NCBI RefSeq assembly: GCF_050586465.1
Contig: NZ_JBOCEG010000002.1
Location: 248,001-312,000, forward strand
Source: CAJXYS01 sp913063035
Lineage (GTDB): Bacteria > Pseudomonadota > Alphaproteobacteria > Rhodobacterales > Rhodobacteraceae
Length of the DNA: 64,000 bases
Reading direction: 5' to 3'
The notes under the pieces are model-generated. The model was given only the letters and a program-made list of their open reading frames with translations. It did not search any database and was not told the DNA's origin. Below, piece by piece: positions 16,476 to 25,029 of this stretch (positions are counted from its first letter, which is position 1; each line of letters begins with the position of its first letter). The position numbers were made by a program, and so were the translations under genes.

Positions 16476-16825
16476 TGCCCGGGCCCGTCCCGGTGCGCCG
16501 CGATGGCGGCCTCGAGCGTGGTGCCGAGGGTCTCGACGCTTTGTCCGCGCGCGGCCGCGATCTCGGCGATCGTGCGACCCCGGCCCGGCTCGGGCGTCAG
16601 CCCGAGCGCGCGGCCCACCACCTCGGGCGGGACGTCCCAGGAATGGGCGACGTAGCGCGGGGTCATCCAGCCGGCGATCGCCTGGTCGCGGTGGTCCGGG
16701 TCGCTCCAGTAGACCGCGAAGATCACCATGCGCATGCCGAAGAACAGCGTCAGCGCGACGGCGGCGACGAAGGCGATCGCCAGGCCCCGGCGCCGCCGCC
16801 AGAGCCGCGCCAGCCGCCCGGTCAC
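16472..16825 (-). CDS. Membrane-anchored hypothetical protein coupled to the VWA gene
   Basis: A 117-residue protein with no family I recognise. A basic start is followed by one membrane segment (about residues 16-38, GLAIAFVAAVALTLFFGMRM). After WSDPDHRD...WMTPRYVAHSWDVPP comes a small helical domain, so the layout is one membrane helix with a soluble tail. It starts at a GTG overlapping the VWA stop as GTGA and ends in an ATGA overlap with the dedA-like gene, so it is coupled on both sides. That strongly suggests a function shared with those neighbours. Confidence 0.75.
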   Translation of the reverse strand: MTGRLARLWRRRRGLAIAFVAAVALTLFFGMRMVIFAVYWSDPDHRDQAIAGWMTPRYVAHSWDVPPEVVGRALGLTPEPGRGRTIAEIAAARGQSVETLGTTLEAAIAAHRDGPGQ

Positions 16826-18006
16826 CGCCCGAGCGCCTTCATCGCGCCTTCGATCCCGGCCAGGGTCATCGGGAACATCGCGTCGGCAAAGATCTCGCGG
16901 ATCATGCCGATCGACTGGGTATAGGGCCAGTGGCGTTCGGGCACCGGGTTGATCCAGATGCTGTCCGGCCACTGGTCGCGGGCCCGGCGCAGCCAGGTTT
17001 CGCCCGCTTCCGGGTTCCAGTGCTCGTTCGCGCCGCCCGGAAAGGCGATCTCGTAGGGCGACATGCTGGCGTCGCCCACGAAGATGCACTTGTAGTCCGA
17101 CCCGTAGGTGTGCAGCACGTCCCAGGTCGGTGTCTGCTCGCGCCAGCGCCGGGCGTTGTCGCGCCAGACGCCCTCGTAGAGGCAGTTGTGGAAGTAGTAG
17201 TGCTCGAGATGCTTGAACTCGGCGCGGGCGGCGCTGAAGAGTTCCTCGACCACGCGGATATGCGGATCCATCGACCCGCCCACGTCGAAGAACAGCAGCA
17301 CCTTCACCGCGTTGTGACGTTCCGGCCGGGTCTTCACCTCGAGATAGCCGTGCTCGGCCGTGGCGCGGATCGTGCCGTCGAGGTCGAGTTCCTCATGCGC
17401 GCCTTCGCGGGCCCAGCGGCGCAGGCGCTTCAGCGCGACCTTGATGTTGCGGGTGCCCAGTTCCACGCTGTCGTCGAGGTTGCGGAACGCGCGCTTGTCC
17501 CAGACCTTGACCGCGCGGCGGTGCCGGCTCTCGGACTGGCCGATGCGCACGCCCTCGGGGTTGTAGCCATAGGCGCCGAAGGGCGAGGTGCCGGCTGTGC
17601 CGATCCACTTGTTGCCGCCCTGGTGGCGGCCTTGCTGTTCCCTGAGCCGCTCCTTCAGCGTCTCCATCAGCTTGTCGAAGCCGCCCATCGCCTCGATCTC
17701 GGCCATCTCCTCGGGCGAGAGCTGCGTCTCGGCCATCTTCTCGAGCCACTCGCGGGGCAGGTCGACCGCCTCCAGCACGTTCTCGGCCGAGATCTCGTCC
17801 AGCCCCGCGAAGGCGGCCGCGAAGGCGCGGTCGAACTTGTCGAGATTGCGCTCGTCCTTCACCATCGCCGCGCGGGCGAGGTAATAGAACCCCTCGACGT
17901 CATAGGTGACCATGCCGGTCCGCACGGCGTCCAGGAAGGTCAGGTATTCCCGGAGCGAGACCGGGATCTTTTCCGCCCTGAGCTTCTCGAAGAAGGGCAG
18001 GAACAT
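16822..18006 (-). CDS. VWA-domain protein, CoxE-like
   Basis: A 394-residue cytoplasmic protein of the CoxE/COG3552 group, which pairs with MoxR AAA+ ATPases. The N-terminal half is helical (IPVSLREYLTFLDAVRTGMV). The von Willebrand factor A domain starts near residue 230. Its metal site reads DVGGS at 241-245, with Gly in place of the first Ser of the usual DxSxS. I believe this is usual for this subgroup. The MoxR gene lies upstream on the same strand, with three genes between. These pairs usually act as chaperones inserting metals or remodelling complexes. Confidence 0.87.
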   Translation of the reverse strand: MFLPFFEKLRAEKIPVSLREYLTFLDAVRTGMVTYDVEGFYYLARAAMVKDERNLDKFDRAFAAAFAGLDEISAENVLEAVDLPREWLEKMAETQLSPEEMAEIEAMGGFDKLMETLKERLREQQGRHQGGNKWIGTAGTSPFGAYGYNPEGVRIGQSESRHRRAVKVWDKRAFRNLDDSVELGTRNIKVALKRLRRWAREGAHEELDLDGTIRATAEHGYLEVKTRPERHNAVKVLLFFDVGGSMDPHIRVVEELFSAARAEFKHLEHYYFHNCLYEGVWRDNARRWREQTPTWDVLHTYGSDYKCIFVGDASMSPYEIAFPGGANEHWNPEAGETWLRRARDQWPDSIWINPVPERHWPYTQSIGMIREIFADAMFPMTLAGIEGAMKALGR

Positions 18007-18009
18007 GGG

Positions 18010-18180
18010 TCAGCCCATCCCGGTCCAGCCCAGGATCAGCGTGGCGAACAGCCCGAGAATGGCGAAGGCGATGCCGTAGCCTGCGCCGTACTGGGCCATG
18101 TCCAGCCGGCTGCCCTTGCGCTTGCGCGCGACCATGGCGCCCCAGGCGGCGCCGATCACGAATCCGACGATGACGAGCAT
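18010..18180 (-). CDS. 56-aa small membrane protein
   Basis: A 56-residue protein with two hydrophobic helices (residues 2-17 and about 34-54) joined by a basic loop, ARKRKGSRLDMAQYGAGYG. Its ATG overlaps the DUF2927 stop as TGATG, and its stop lies three bases before the VWA start. It is evidently a real gene in the chain. I recall similar short proteins in related genomes but know no function. Confidence 0.75.
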   Translation of the reverse strand: MLVIVGFVIGAAWGAMVARKRKGSRLDMAQYGAGYGIAFAILGLFATLILGWTGMG

Positions 18181-19577
18181 CAGGTCCCCGTTTGCGTGCG
18201 TTCAGGTGTCAGGGCGGTGATCTCCGCGAAGCGCCTGCGGACCTCCCCTGTCGAGCCGAAGCCATAGCGTGCCCAGCCGAGACTGTCGAGGCGCACCGCC
18301 GCGGCCTCCGGACCGCGCCCCTCGAGATCCAGCGCCTCGGCCTTGATCAGCAACAGCGTCGACAGAAGCGCCGCGTTCTCGGCGCGCATCACCGCGGGCA
18401 GGCTGCGGTCGATGAGGTCGATCGCGACCCGGCTCTGGCCGCTCGACAGCGCGAAGGCGGCCATCTGCATCGCCACATGCGCGGCATGGATGTCGTTCTC
18501 GCCATAGAGGCCGATATAGAGGCTGTGGGCGCGGGCGAAGGCGTTGAGCGCGGCCTCGGTGTCGCGCGCCAGCGCCAGCCGCCCATAGGCGAACAGGCTG
18601 AAGCCGAGCCGGTTGTCGAGCCAGCGCTCGCTGGCCGCGATCCGCAGCGCGTCCTCTGCCGCGCCGCGGCGGCGCGCATCCGAGCCGCGCGGGCCGAGCG
18701 CGGTTTCCATCGCCCCGATCCAGGCCCGCGGCGTGCGCCGCAGCGGTTCGGGCGCGACGCGCTCGCCGGCGGGGTTCAGCCGCGCCAGCAGGCCGGGCAG
18801 GGCGCGTGCCGCCGCCTCGCGGGTCATCCCGTTCCGGATCTCCGGGGCGTAGAAGGCTCGCAGCACCAGCATGTCGAAACCGGTCAGCACGGTGTGGAAG
18901 TTGTCGTCGTTGAAGATGGAATCCGGCAGCCTGTAGAGATCGTTCAGCGGCCCCAGCGCCTGGCCGATTTCCTCGTGGAGGCAGTCGCGGATTTCCTGCG
19001 GGCTGACGTCGGAGGGAATGAAGACAGAGGTCCGCGTCCGCCGTTCCAGCGTCGTCCAGTCGAGCGCACCGCTGCGCCGGTTCGCGAGGAAGTCCTGCCA
19101 GCCCGCGACCCGCGGCACGACGAAGCAGGCCGCCTGCGGCACGGCGCGCTGCAACTCGCGCCGCGGCACGGTCTCGATCAGGATGTTCGCCGTCGCGGTG
19201 GTCTCGGCCCGGCGGATGTCGATCCGCGCTTCCGACCGCAGCCGCGCCAGCAGCCGGTCGAGATCGGGGCCGAGCGTGGACGGCGCCCCGCCGATCACGG
19301 CCACGTCGATGGGCTCTTCGAAGCGGGTCAGCCGGGGCAGGGGGCGCCCGCTCTCCATCTCGAAGGCGAGGTCGAGAAAGTCGCGCAGAATGTCGGCATT
19401 GGCGCGCACCACCATGTCGGCCGGGCGCGGCGCGAAGGTCTTCATCGGCGGCAGCGTCTGCGGCAGTTCGGCCCGCGCGGGGCTCTGGTGATGGCGTTCG
19501 GGCACCTCGGCGCCGTCGGGCGCGGCACAGGCGCCGAGCAGCAGCAGCAGGGGGACGAACCGCCAGCGCATCGTCAT
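18180..19577 (-). CDS. DUF2927 lipoprotein
   Basis: A 465-residue predicted lipoprotein with lipobox LLLLGAC (Cys at about residue 17). The DUF2927 domain covers roughly residues 50-260. It contains CLHEEIGQALGPLND (His201-Glu202), which looks like a metalloprotease helix with Gln where the second His would be, then LPDSIFNDDNFHTVLTGFD. The C-terminal third (about 340-450) is helical and TPR-like. The family's function is unknown. The start at 19577 is fixed by an ATGA overlap with the GNAT gene. Confidence 0.82.
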   Translation of the reverse strand: MTMRWRFVPLLLLLGACAAPDGAEVPERHHQSPARAELPQTLPPMKTFAPRPADMVVRANADILRDFLDLAFEMESGRPLPRLTRFEEPIDVAVIGGAPSTLGPDLDRLLARLRSEARIDIRRAETTATANILIETVPRRELQRAVPQAACFVVPRVAGWQDFLANRRSGALDWTTLERRTRTSVFIPSDVSPQEIRDCLHEEIGQALGPLNDLYRLPDSIFNDDNFHTVLTGFDMLVLRAFYAPEIRNGMTREAAARALPGLLARLNPAGERVAPEPLRRTPRAWIGAMETALGPRGSDARRRGAAEDALRIAASERWLDNRLGFSLFAYGRLALARDTEAALNAFARAHSLYIGLYGENDIHAAHVAMQMAAFALSSGQSRVAIDLIDRSLPAVMRAENAALLSTLLLIKAEALDLEGRGPEAAAVRLDSLGWARYGFGSTGEVRRRFAEITALTPERTQTGT

Positions 19578-20032
19578 GCCCGGTTGTAGCGGATGAAGGG
19601 CGTCACCCGCCCGATCCGGTCGTAGAGCTGGCGCGCGGTATGGTTGAACTCCTGCGTGAGCCAGTAGACATCCGGCGCCCCGGCCGTATCTGCGGCGGCG
19701 TAGACCGCCTCGATCAGCGCGCGCCCGACACCCCGGCCGCGATGGTCCGGGTCGGCATAGAGGTCTTGCAGGTAGCAGACGTTCCGCAGCTTCCAGGCGT
19801 GGCGATGGAAAAGGTAATGCGCGAGGCCGACCGGCCGCCCGCCCGATTCCGCGATCAGCCCGTGAAACTCCTGCGGGTCGCCGGACAGCAGCCGCGCGAA
19901 GGTCGTGGCATAGACCTCCTCGGAGACCCGTGTCTCGTAGAAGCGCAGGTAGCCCGTCCAAAGGCGGCGCCATTCCGGCGCATCCTCGGCGGCCAGCGGC
20001 CTGACCCTGACTTCAAGAGAATCATTTAACAT
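19574..20032 (-). CDS. GNAT-family N-acetyltransferase
   Basis: A 152-residue acetyltransferase with the GNAT fold. The acetyl-CoA-binding motif is DLYADPDHRGRGVGRALIEA near residues 90-109, followed by YWLTQEFNHTARQLYDRIG. The substrate is not evident. It overlaps the DUF2927 gene by four bases and follows the MoxR gene after a 120-base gap. Confidence 0.88.
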   Translation of the reverse strand: MLNDSLEVRVRPLAAEDAPEWRRLWTGYLRFYETRVSEEVYATTFARLLSGDPQEFHGLIAESGGRPVGLAHYLFHRHAWKLRNVCYLQDLYADPDHRGRGVGRALIEAVYAAADTAGAPDVYWLTQEFNHTARQLYDRIGRVTPFIRYNRA

Positions 20033-20152
20033 TCGGAAATCGCACGGCTTTCAGTTTTCGTAATCCCAAGTCTACCGTCCCCCCTCGATTCGGGGAAGCT
20101 GGCCCCGGGCCTTTCGCGGCCGGCGTGGCCGCGGCGCCGCGTCCCCGTGCGC

Positions 20153-20992
20153 TCAGCGCCCGCCCCGCGCCATGAAGGCCAGCCGCTCGAAAAGATGCAC
20201 GTCCTGCTCGTTCTTCAGCAGCGCGCCGTGCAGCTTGGGCAGGGCGTTCTTGCCTTCGCGCTTCAGGTCCTCGGGGGCGAGATCCTCGGCCAGGATCAGC
20301 TTGAGCCAGTCCAGCACCTCAGAGGTGGAGGGCCGCTTCTTCAGCCCCGGCGTCTCGCGCAGCGCGTAGAATTCCGTCAGGGCCGCGGTGACGAGGGTCT
20401 CCTTGATGCCCGGGAAATGCACCTCGACGATCTGCTTCATCGTTTCGGCGTCGGGGAAGCGGATGTAGTGGAAGAAACAGCGCCGCAGGAAGGCGTCGGG
20501 CAGTTCCTTCTCGTTGTTCGAGGTGATGATCACGATGGGGCGGTGGCTGGCGCGGACGGTCTCGCCGGTCTCGTAGACGTGGAACTCCATCCGGTCGAGT
20601 TCCTGCAGCAGGTCGTTCGGGAACTCGATGTCGGCCTTGTCGATCTCGTCGATCAGCAGCACCGTCTTGCTCTGGGCGGTGAAGGCATCCCACAGCTTGC
20701 CGCGCTTGATGTAGTTCGAGATGTCTTCGACCCGCGGGTCGCCCAGTTGGCTGTCGCGCAGACGGCTGACGGCGTCGTATTCATAGAGCCCCTGCGCCGC
20801 GCGGGTGGTCGACTTGATGTGCCATTCGATCATCGGCAGGCCGAGCGCGCCGGCCACCTGCCTGGCCAGTTCGGTCTTGCCGGTCCCGGGCTCTCCCTTG
20901 ACCAGAAGCGGACGTTCCAGCGCGATGGCCGCGTTGACCGCGACGGTCAGGTCCTCGGTCGCGACATAGGATTCGGTTCCTGAGAATTTCAT
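20153..20992 (-). CDS. MoxR-family AAA+ ATPase
   Basis: A 279-residue AAA+ ATPase of the MoxR type. Walker A is KGEPGTGKTELA near residue 32. Walker B is TVLLIDEIDKAD near 95, sensor 1 lies in IVIITSNNEKELPDAFLRR and a C-terminal lid follows. MoxR ATPases act with VWA proteins as chaperones for enzyme or cofactor assembly. The VWA/CoxE gene lies 2.1 kb downstream on the same strand. The start MKFSGTESYVA is chosen by similarity to family N-termini. Two upstream in-frame ATGs (21001, 21049) are possible and no clear ribosome binding site settles it. Confidence 0.88.
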   Translation of the reverse strand: MKFSGTESYVATEDLTVAVNAAIALERPLLVKGEPGTGKTELARQVAGALGLPMIEWHIKSTTRAAQGLYEYDAVSRLRDSQLGDPRVEDISNYIKRGKLWDAFTAQSKTVLLIDEIDKADIEFPNDLLQELDRMEFHVYETGETVRASHRPIVIITSNNEKELPDAFLRRCFFHYIRFPDAETMKQIVEVHFPGIKETLVTAALTEFYALRETPGLKKRPSTSEVLDWLKLILAEDLAPEDLKREGKNALPKLHGALLKNEQDVHLFERLAFMARGGR

Positions 20993-21187
20993 TTGCTGCA
21001 TAAGCCCGTAGTGGGAGGAATTGAAGCGGACAGTATCACGCCGGTTCAAAGCTTCAAGATGTGCCGATCAAGGGGTGACAAACCCCCCGTGATCCTTTAA
21101 GCGGAACGCGCAGAGTGGGAGGTGTCGACGATGGGCGTTGCAGACGATGTTGCAGGCCAACGTCTTCACGACGTGGAGAACCAGACA

Positions 21188-21610
21188 ATGAAAGCAGAGG
21201 TATTCCTTCCCGAGGATTACCGTCCCGCCGAGGACGAACCTTTCATGAACGAGCGTCAGCTCGAATACTTCCGCCGCAAGCTGATCAACTGGAAGAACGA
21301 TATCCTGGCCGAGAGCCGCGATACCATCGAGGGTCTTCAGGACAGCGCGCGCAACGTGCCCGACGTCGCCGACCGGGCATCCGAGGAAACCGACCGCGCA
21401 CTCGAGCTGCGCACCCGCGACCGCCAGCGCAAGCTGATCTCCAAGATCGACTCGGCGCTGCGCCGCATCGAGGAGGGCGAATACGGGTATTGCGAGGAAA
21501 CCGGCGAGCCGATCTCGCTGAAGCGCCTCGACGCCCGGCCGATCGCCACGCTGAGCCTCGAGGCGCAGGAGCGCCACGAGCGCCGCGAAAAGGTTCATCG
21601 CGACGACTGA
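21188..21610 (+). CDS. dksA: DksA-type transcription factor with degenerate zinc finger
   Basis: A 140-residue RNA polymerase-binding factor that acts with ppGpp to reprogram transcription in the stringent response. It has the long coiled coil and the tip motif PDVADRA, which retains the Asp-x-x-Asp-x-Ala needed in E. coli. The C-terminal finger keeps only one cysteine, Cys102 (EYGYCEETGEPISLKRLDAR), where E. coli DksA has four, so it probably folds without zinc. Rhodobacter sphaeroides has, as I recall, a functional DksA of this kind (RSP2654). The ATG at 21188 has GGAG upstream and a terminator follows. Confidence 0.93.
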   Translation: MKAEVFLPEDYRPAEDEPFMNERQLEYFRRKLINWKNDILAESRDTIEGLQDSARNVPDVADRASEETDRALELRTRDRQRKLISKIDSALRRIEEGEYGYCEETGEPISLKRLDARPIATLSLEAQERHERREKVHRDD

Positions 21611-21638
21611 CCGGCAGGCGATGACTTGACGTGACGGG

Positions 21639-21670
21639 AACACCGGGGCGGAATGCTCCGGTGTTTTTCT
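21639..21670 (+). terminator. Rho-independent terminator of dksA
   Basis: An 11-bp stem (AACACCGGGGC pairing with GCTCCGGTGTT, one G-U) with a GGAAT loop runs into a T-rich tail. It lies 29 bases after the dksA stop and is the clearest intrinsic terminator in the window. Confidence 0.85.
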
Positions 21671-21685
21671 TTGGGGGCAGGGCAA

Positions 21686-22849
21686 ATGAAACTCGACCGG
21701 ATGAGCTTCACCGTGATCGGCGCCGGGGTCGCGGGGCTGGCCGTCGCCACCGCGCTGGCACGCTCCGGTGCGCGGGTCCGGGTCTGCGAGCAGGCCGACG
21801 CCATCCGCGAGGTGGGCGCGGGGCTGCAGGTGACGCCGAACGGCGCGGCGGTGCTGGCCGGGCTGGGGCTCGAGCGGCGGGCGCTCGATCTCGGCGTCCG
21901 GGCCGAGGGGATTGAACTGCGCGACCACGAGGAAGGCGCACGGGTCCTGACGCTTGATTTCGCGCGTCGCCGGCACACCAATACGCATCCCTATCTCTAC
22001 ATGCACCGGGCCGACCTGATCGGGCTGCTGGCAGAGGCGGCGGCGGATGCCGGTGTCGAGGTCGAGCTGGACGCCCGCGTCGCACCGCCGGGCGCCCCCG
22101 AGGGGACGCCCGCCCCGGAGGCCGATCTGGTGATCGGCGCGGACGGGCTGCGCTCGCAGGTGCGCGCGGCGCTCAACGGCGACACGCAGCCCTTCTTCAC
22201 GGGCCAGGTCGCCTGGCGGGCGCTTGTCCCGGTCGAGGCGGGCGCGGCACCCGGCGCGATGGCGCAGCTCTACATGGGGCCGCGGCGGCATGTCGTGTTC
22301 TACCCGCTGCGGGGCGGGCGGCTGATGAACGTCGTCGCGGTGGAGGAGCGCCACAGCTGGGTTGCCGAGGGCTGGAACCATCCCGACGATCCCGAGAACC
22401 TGCAGGATTCCTTCAGCGATTTTCACCCGGCGGTGCGCGATCTTCTGGCCCGGGCCGAGAAGGTTCATATCTGGGGCCTGTTCCGCCACCCCGTCGCGCC
22501 GCGCTGGCATGGCGAGGGCATGGCGATCCTGGGCGACGCGGCGCATCCGACGCTGCCCTTCCTGGCGCAGGGGGCGAACATGGCGCTCGAGGACGCCTGG
22601 GTCCTGGCGCATTCGCTCGCCTCCGCCGACGACATGGGCTCCGCGCTCGCGGCCTACCAGGGGGCGCGAATCGCGCGGGTGAAGCGGATCGTCGAAGCGG
22701 CCAACCGGAACGCGCGCATCTACCACATGCGCCATCCCCTCGGGCGCGCGGCGCTGCACACCGCCATGCGGCTCGGCGGCGCGCTGGCGCCGGGCGCGGC
22801 GCTCGGTCGGTTCGACTGGCTCTATGGCGAGGACGTCACCCTGCCGTGA
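21686..22849 (+). CDS. FAD-dependent aromatic monooxygenase-like protein
   Basis: A 387-residue flavoprotein of the group A (PHBH/salicylate hydroxylase) family. The FAD motif is VIGAGVAGLAVATALARSG near residues 9-27. The substrate/FAD region VGAGLQVTPNGAAVL follows, and the second FAD motif is MAILGDAAHPTLPFLAQGAN near 280. It probably hydroxylates an aromatic or heteroaromatic acid; the substrate cannot be told. Starts at 21686 or 21701 are both possible; the first has a G-rich Shine-Dalgarno region. Confidence 0.85.
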   Translation: MKLDRMSFTVIGAGVAGLAVATALARSGARVRVCEQADAIREVGAGLQVTPNGAAVLAGLGLERRALDLGVRAEGIELRDHEEGARVLTLDFARRRHTNTHPYLYMHRADLIGLLAEAAADAGVEVELDARVAPPGAPEGTPAPEADLVIGADGLRSQVRAALNGDTQPFFTGQVAWRALVPVEAGAAPGAMAQLYMGPRRHVVFYPLRGGRLMNVVAVEERHSWVAEGWNHPDDPENLQDSFSDFHPAVRDLLARAEKVHIWGLFRHPVAPRWHGEGMAILGDAAHPTLPFLAQGANMALEDAWVLAHSLASADDMGSALAAYQGARIARVKRIVEAANRNARIYHMRHPLGRAALHTAMRLGGALAPGAALGRFDWLYGEDVTLP

Positions 22850-22855
22850 GCCGGC

Positions 22856-23635
22856 TCAGGCGGCCAGCTCGATCCAGACCGGGACGTGATCCGACGGCTT
22901 CTCGCGCCCGCGCACGTCGCTGTCGATACCACAGCCGGTCATCAGGTCGGCCGCCTGCGGGGTCAGCAGCAGGTGATCGATGCGGATGCCGTCGTTCTTT
23001 TCCCAGGCGCGGGCCTGGTAATCCCAGAAGCTGTAATGCCCCGGGCCGGGGATGCGCGCGCGGACCGCGTCGGTAAAGCCCATGTTCAGGATGCGCCGAA
23101 ACGCCGCGCGGCTTTCGTAGAGATAGAGCGCGTCCTCCGCCCACCGCTCGGGATGCGCGGCATCCTCGGCCTGGGGGATGACGTTGTAGTCGCCGGCCAT
23201 CAGCGCCGGCTCCTCGGCGGCGAGCAGCTCCTCGGCGCGGGCCTTCAGGCGCGTCATCCAGGAAAGCTTGTAGTCGTATTTCGGCCCCGGCGCCGGGTTG
23301 CCGTTTGGCAGGTAGAGCCCGCAGATGCGCACCGCCTGGTCCCCGACCACGGTCGCCTCGATCCAGCGCGCCTGCTCATCGGCGTCGTCCCCCGGCAGGC
23401 CGCGGCGCACGTCCTCGAGCGGCAGCTTCGAAAGGATCGCCACGCCGTTGAAGCTTTTCTGACCGTGGGTCTCAAGGTTGTAGCCGCGATCCTCGAAGGG
23501 GTCGCGGGGGAAGGTCTCGTCGACCGACTTGATCTCCTGCAGCACCACGACGTCCGGCGCCGCCTCGTCCAGCCAGTCCAGCAGGGCCTGGAGCCGGGCC
23601 TTGATGCCGTTGATGTTGAAGGTGGCGATCTTCAT
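22856..23635 (-). CDS. xthA: Exodeoxyribonuclease III
   Basis: A 259-residue AP endonuclease/3' exonuclease of base excision repair. It opens MKIATFNINGIKARL. Motifs include VVLQEIKSVDETFP with the metal-binding Glu, GLYLPNG, the catalytic MAGDYNV, and the C-terminal RIDHLLLT and PSDHVPVW with the catalytic Asp-His. Full length for the ExoIII family. Convergent with the monooxygenase, six bases apart. Confidence 0.95.
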   Translation of the reverse strand: MKIATFNINGIKARLQALLDWLDEAAPDVVVLQEIKSVDETFPRDPFEDRGYNLETHGQKSFNGVAILSKLPLEDVRRGLPGDDADEQARWIEATVVGDQAVRICGLYLPNGNPAPGPKYDYKLSWMTRLKARAEELLAAEEPALMAGDYNVIPQAEDAAHPERWAEDALYLYESRAAFRRILNMGFTDAVRARIPGPGHYSFWDYQARAWEKNDGIRIDHLLLTPQAADLMTGCGIDSDVRGREKPSDHVPVWIELAA

Positions 23636-23771
23636 GCGGGCCTCCGTCACGGGTTCGCGGGGAAGTATCCGCGATTCCGGTCCGGGCACAACCCGCGCCG
23701 GCGCGGCGCCGGCCGCGGCCCCGCGATCCGGCGCTTTCCCGCTTCGGGCGATGCGGCTAGGCTTCGGCGGA

Positions 23772-24950
23772 ATGGAACTCGATGTCTTTTTCCTGACGCT
23801 GGGCGCGCTCTTCGTGGCGGGACTCGCGGCCGACGAGATCGGCCGGCGCACGCGGCTGCCGCGGGTGACGCTGCTGCTGGCCTGCGGGATCATCGCCGGC
23901 GAGGCCGGGCTCGACCTGCTGCCGGACGCGGCGCAGCTTTGGTACGAGTTCCTGTCGGTGATGGCGCTGACGATGGTGGCCTTCCTGCTGGGCGGATCGC
24001 TCACGCGCAAGACGCTGCGCGAGCATGGCCGCGAGATCATGGCGATCTCTCTGACGATCGTGCTGGGAACGCTGGGCCTGGTCGCCGCGGGGCTCTGGGC
24101 CATCGGCGTCGACCCGGCGCTGGCGCTGATCCTCGGGGCCATCGCCACGGCGACCGCACCGGCCGCGACACAGGACGTGCTGCGCCAGGCGCGCGCGCAT
24201 GGCCCCTTCGCGGACACGGTGCGCGGGATCGTCGCCATCGACGATGCCTGGGGGCTGATCGTCTTCGGCGTTGTGCTCGCCGTGGTGGGCGGCATGAACG
24301 GCGCGGGGATGGACGGCGTGCTGACGGGGGCGGCGCGCGACCTGCTCGGCGCGGTGCTGCTCGGCGCGGTGATCGGCGTGCCGGCGGCCTTTCTGACGGG
24401 ACGGCTTTCGAAGGGCGAACCCTCGCAGGCCGAGGCGCTGGGCGTGGTCTTCCTCTGCGCCGGCGCGGCGGTCTGGCTGGAGGTCTCTTTCCTGATCGCG
24501 GGAATGACGGCGGGAGCCATCGTCGTGAACACCGCGCGCCATCACCTGCGCCCCTTCCACGAGATCGAGCATGTCCAGTGGCCGTTCATGATCCTGTTCT
24601 TCATCCTCGCCGGCGCGGCGCTCCGGCCCGGAGAACTGGCCGAGCTGGGCCTCGTCGGCGCGGGCTACGTGGTGCTCAGGATCGTGGCCCGGATCGCGGG
24701 GGGATGGCTGGGCGCCGTTCTGGCCGGCAGCCCCCGGCCGATGCGGCCCTGGTACGGCATGGCGCTGCTGCCGCAGGCCGGCGTTGCGGTGGGCATGGCG
24801 CTGGTCGCCCATGAACAGCTGCCCGGCATCGGCCAGGCGGTGCTGACGCTGACCATCGCCTCGACCGTGGTCTTCGAGGTTCTCGGCCCCTTCGCGGCCT
24901 ATGTCGCGCTGCGGCGGGTCAGCTCGCCGGGCGGCACGGCCCCGCGGTAG
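23772..24950 (+). CDS. Cation:proton antiporter (CPA family)
   Basis: A 392-residue integral membrane protein with about twelve hydrophobic segments and the Na+/H+ exchanger fold. Typical elements are RLPRVTLLLACGIIAGEAGL near the N-terminus, the ion-site region IATATAPAATQDVLR, and VAIDDAWGLIVF with a paired Asp. It most likely exchanges Na+ or K+ for protons; ion specificity is not evident. No regulatory RCK/TrkA domain follows. The ATG at 23772 gives a membrane segment at the very start; longer frames add a basic tail without support. Confidence 0.85.
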   Translation: MELDVFFLTLGALFVAGLAADEIGRRTRLPRVTLLLACGIIAGEAGLDLLPDAAQLWYEFLSVMALTMVAFLLGGSLTRKTLREHGREIMAISLTIVLGTLGLVAAGLWAIGVDPALALILGAIATATAPAATQDVLRQARAHGPFADTVRGIVAIDDAWGLIVFGVVLAVVGGMNGAGMDGVLTGAARDLLGAVLLGAVIGVPAAFLTGRLSKGEPSQAEALGVVFLCAGAAVWLEVSFLIAGMTAGAIVVNTARHHLRPFHEIEHVQWPFMILFFILAGAALRPGELAELGLVGAGYVVLRIVARIAGGWLGAVLAGSPRPMRPWYGMALLPQAGVAVGMALVAHEQLPGIGQAVLTLTIASTVVFEVLGPFAAYVALRRVSSPGGTAPR

Positions 24951-25029
24951 GCATGCCGCCTGGCATGGCCCGGACCCAGGTGCTGCAGGAGGAGCCCCGG
25001 CGCACCCGCAGGGGCGGGCCGCGGGCCGG

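Noticed and set aside
21066..21094. Imperfect GATCA...TGATC hairpin in the dksA leader
   Set aside because: Stem is interrupted and the following T run is too short to call an attenuator.
24953..24968. CATGCC-GCCT-GGCATG hairpin between the antiporter and the Fe-S carrier gene
   Set aside because: Convergent position fits a terminator, but there is no T run in either direction.
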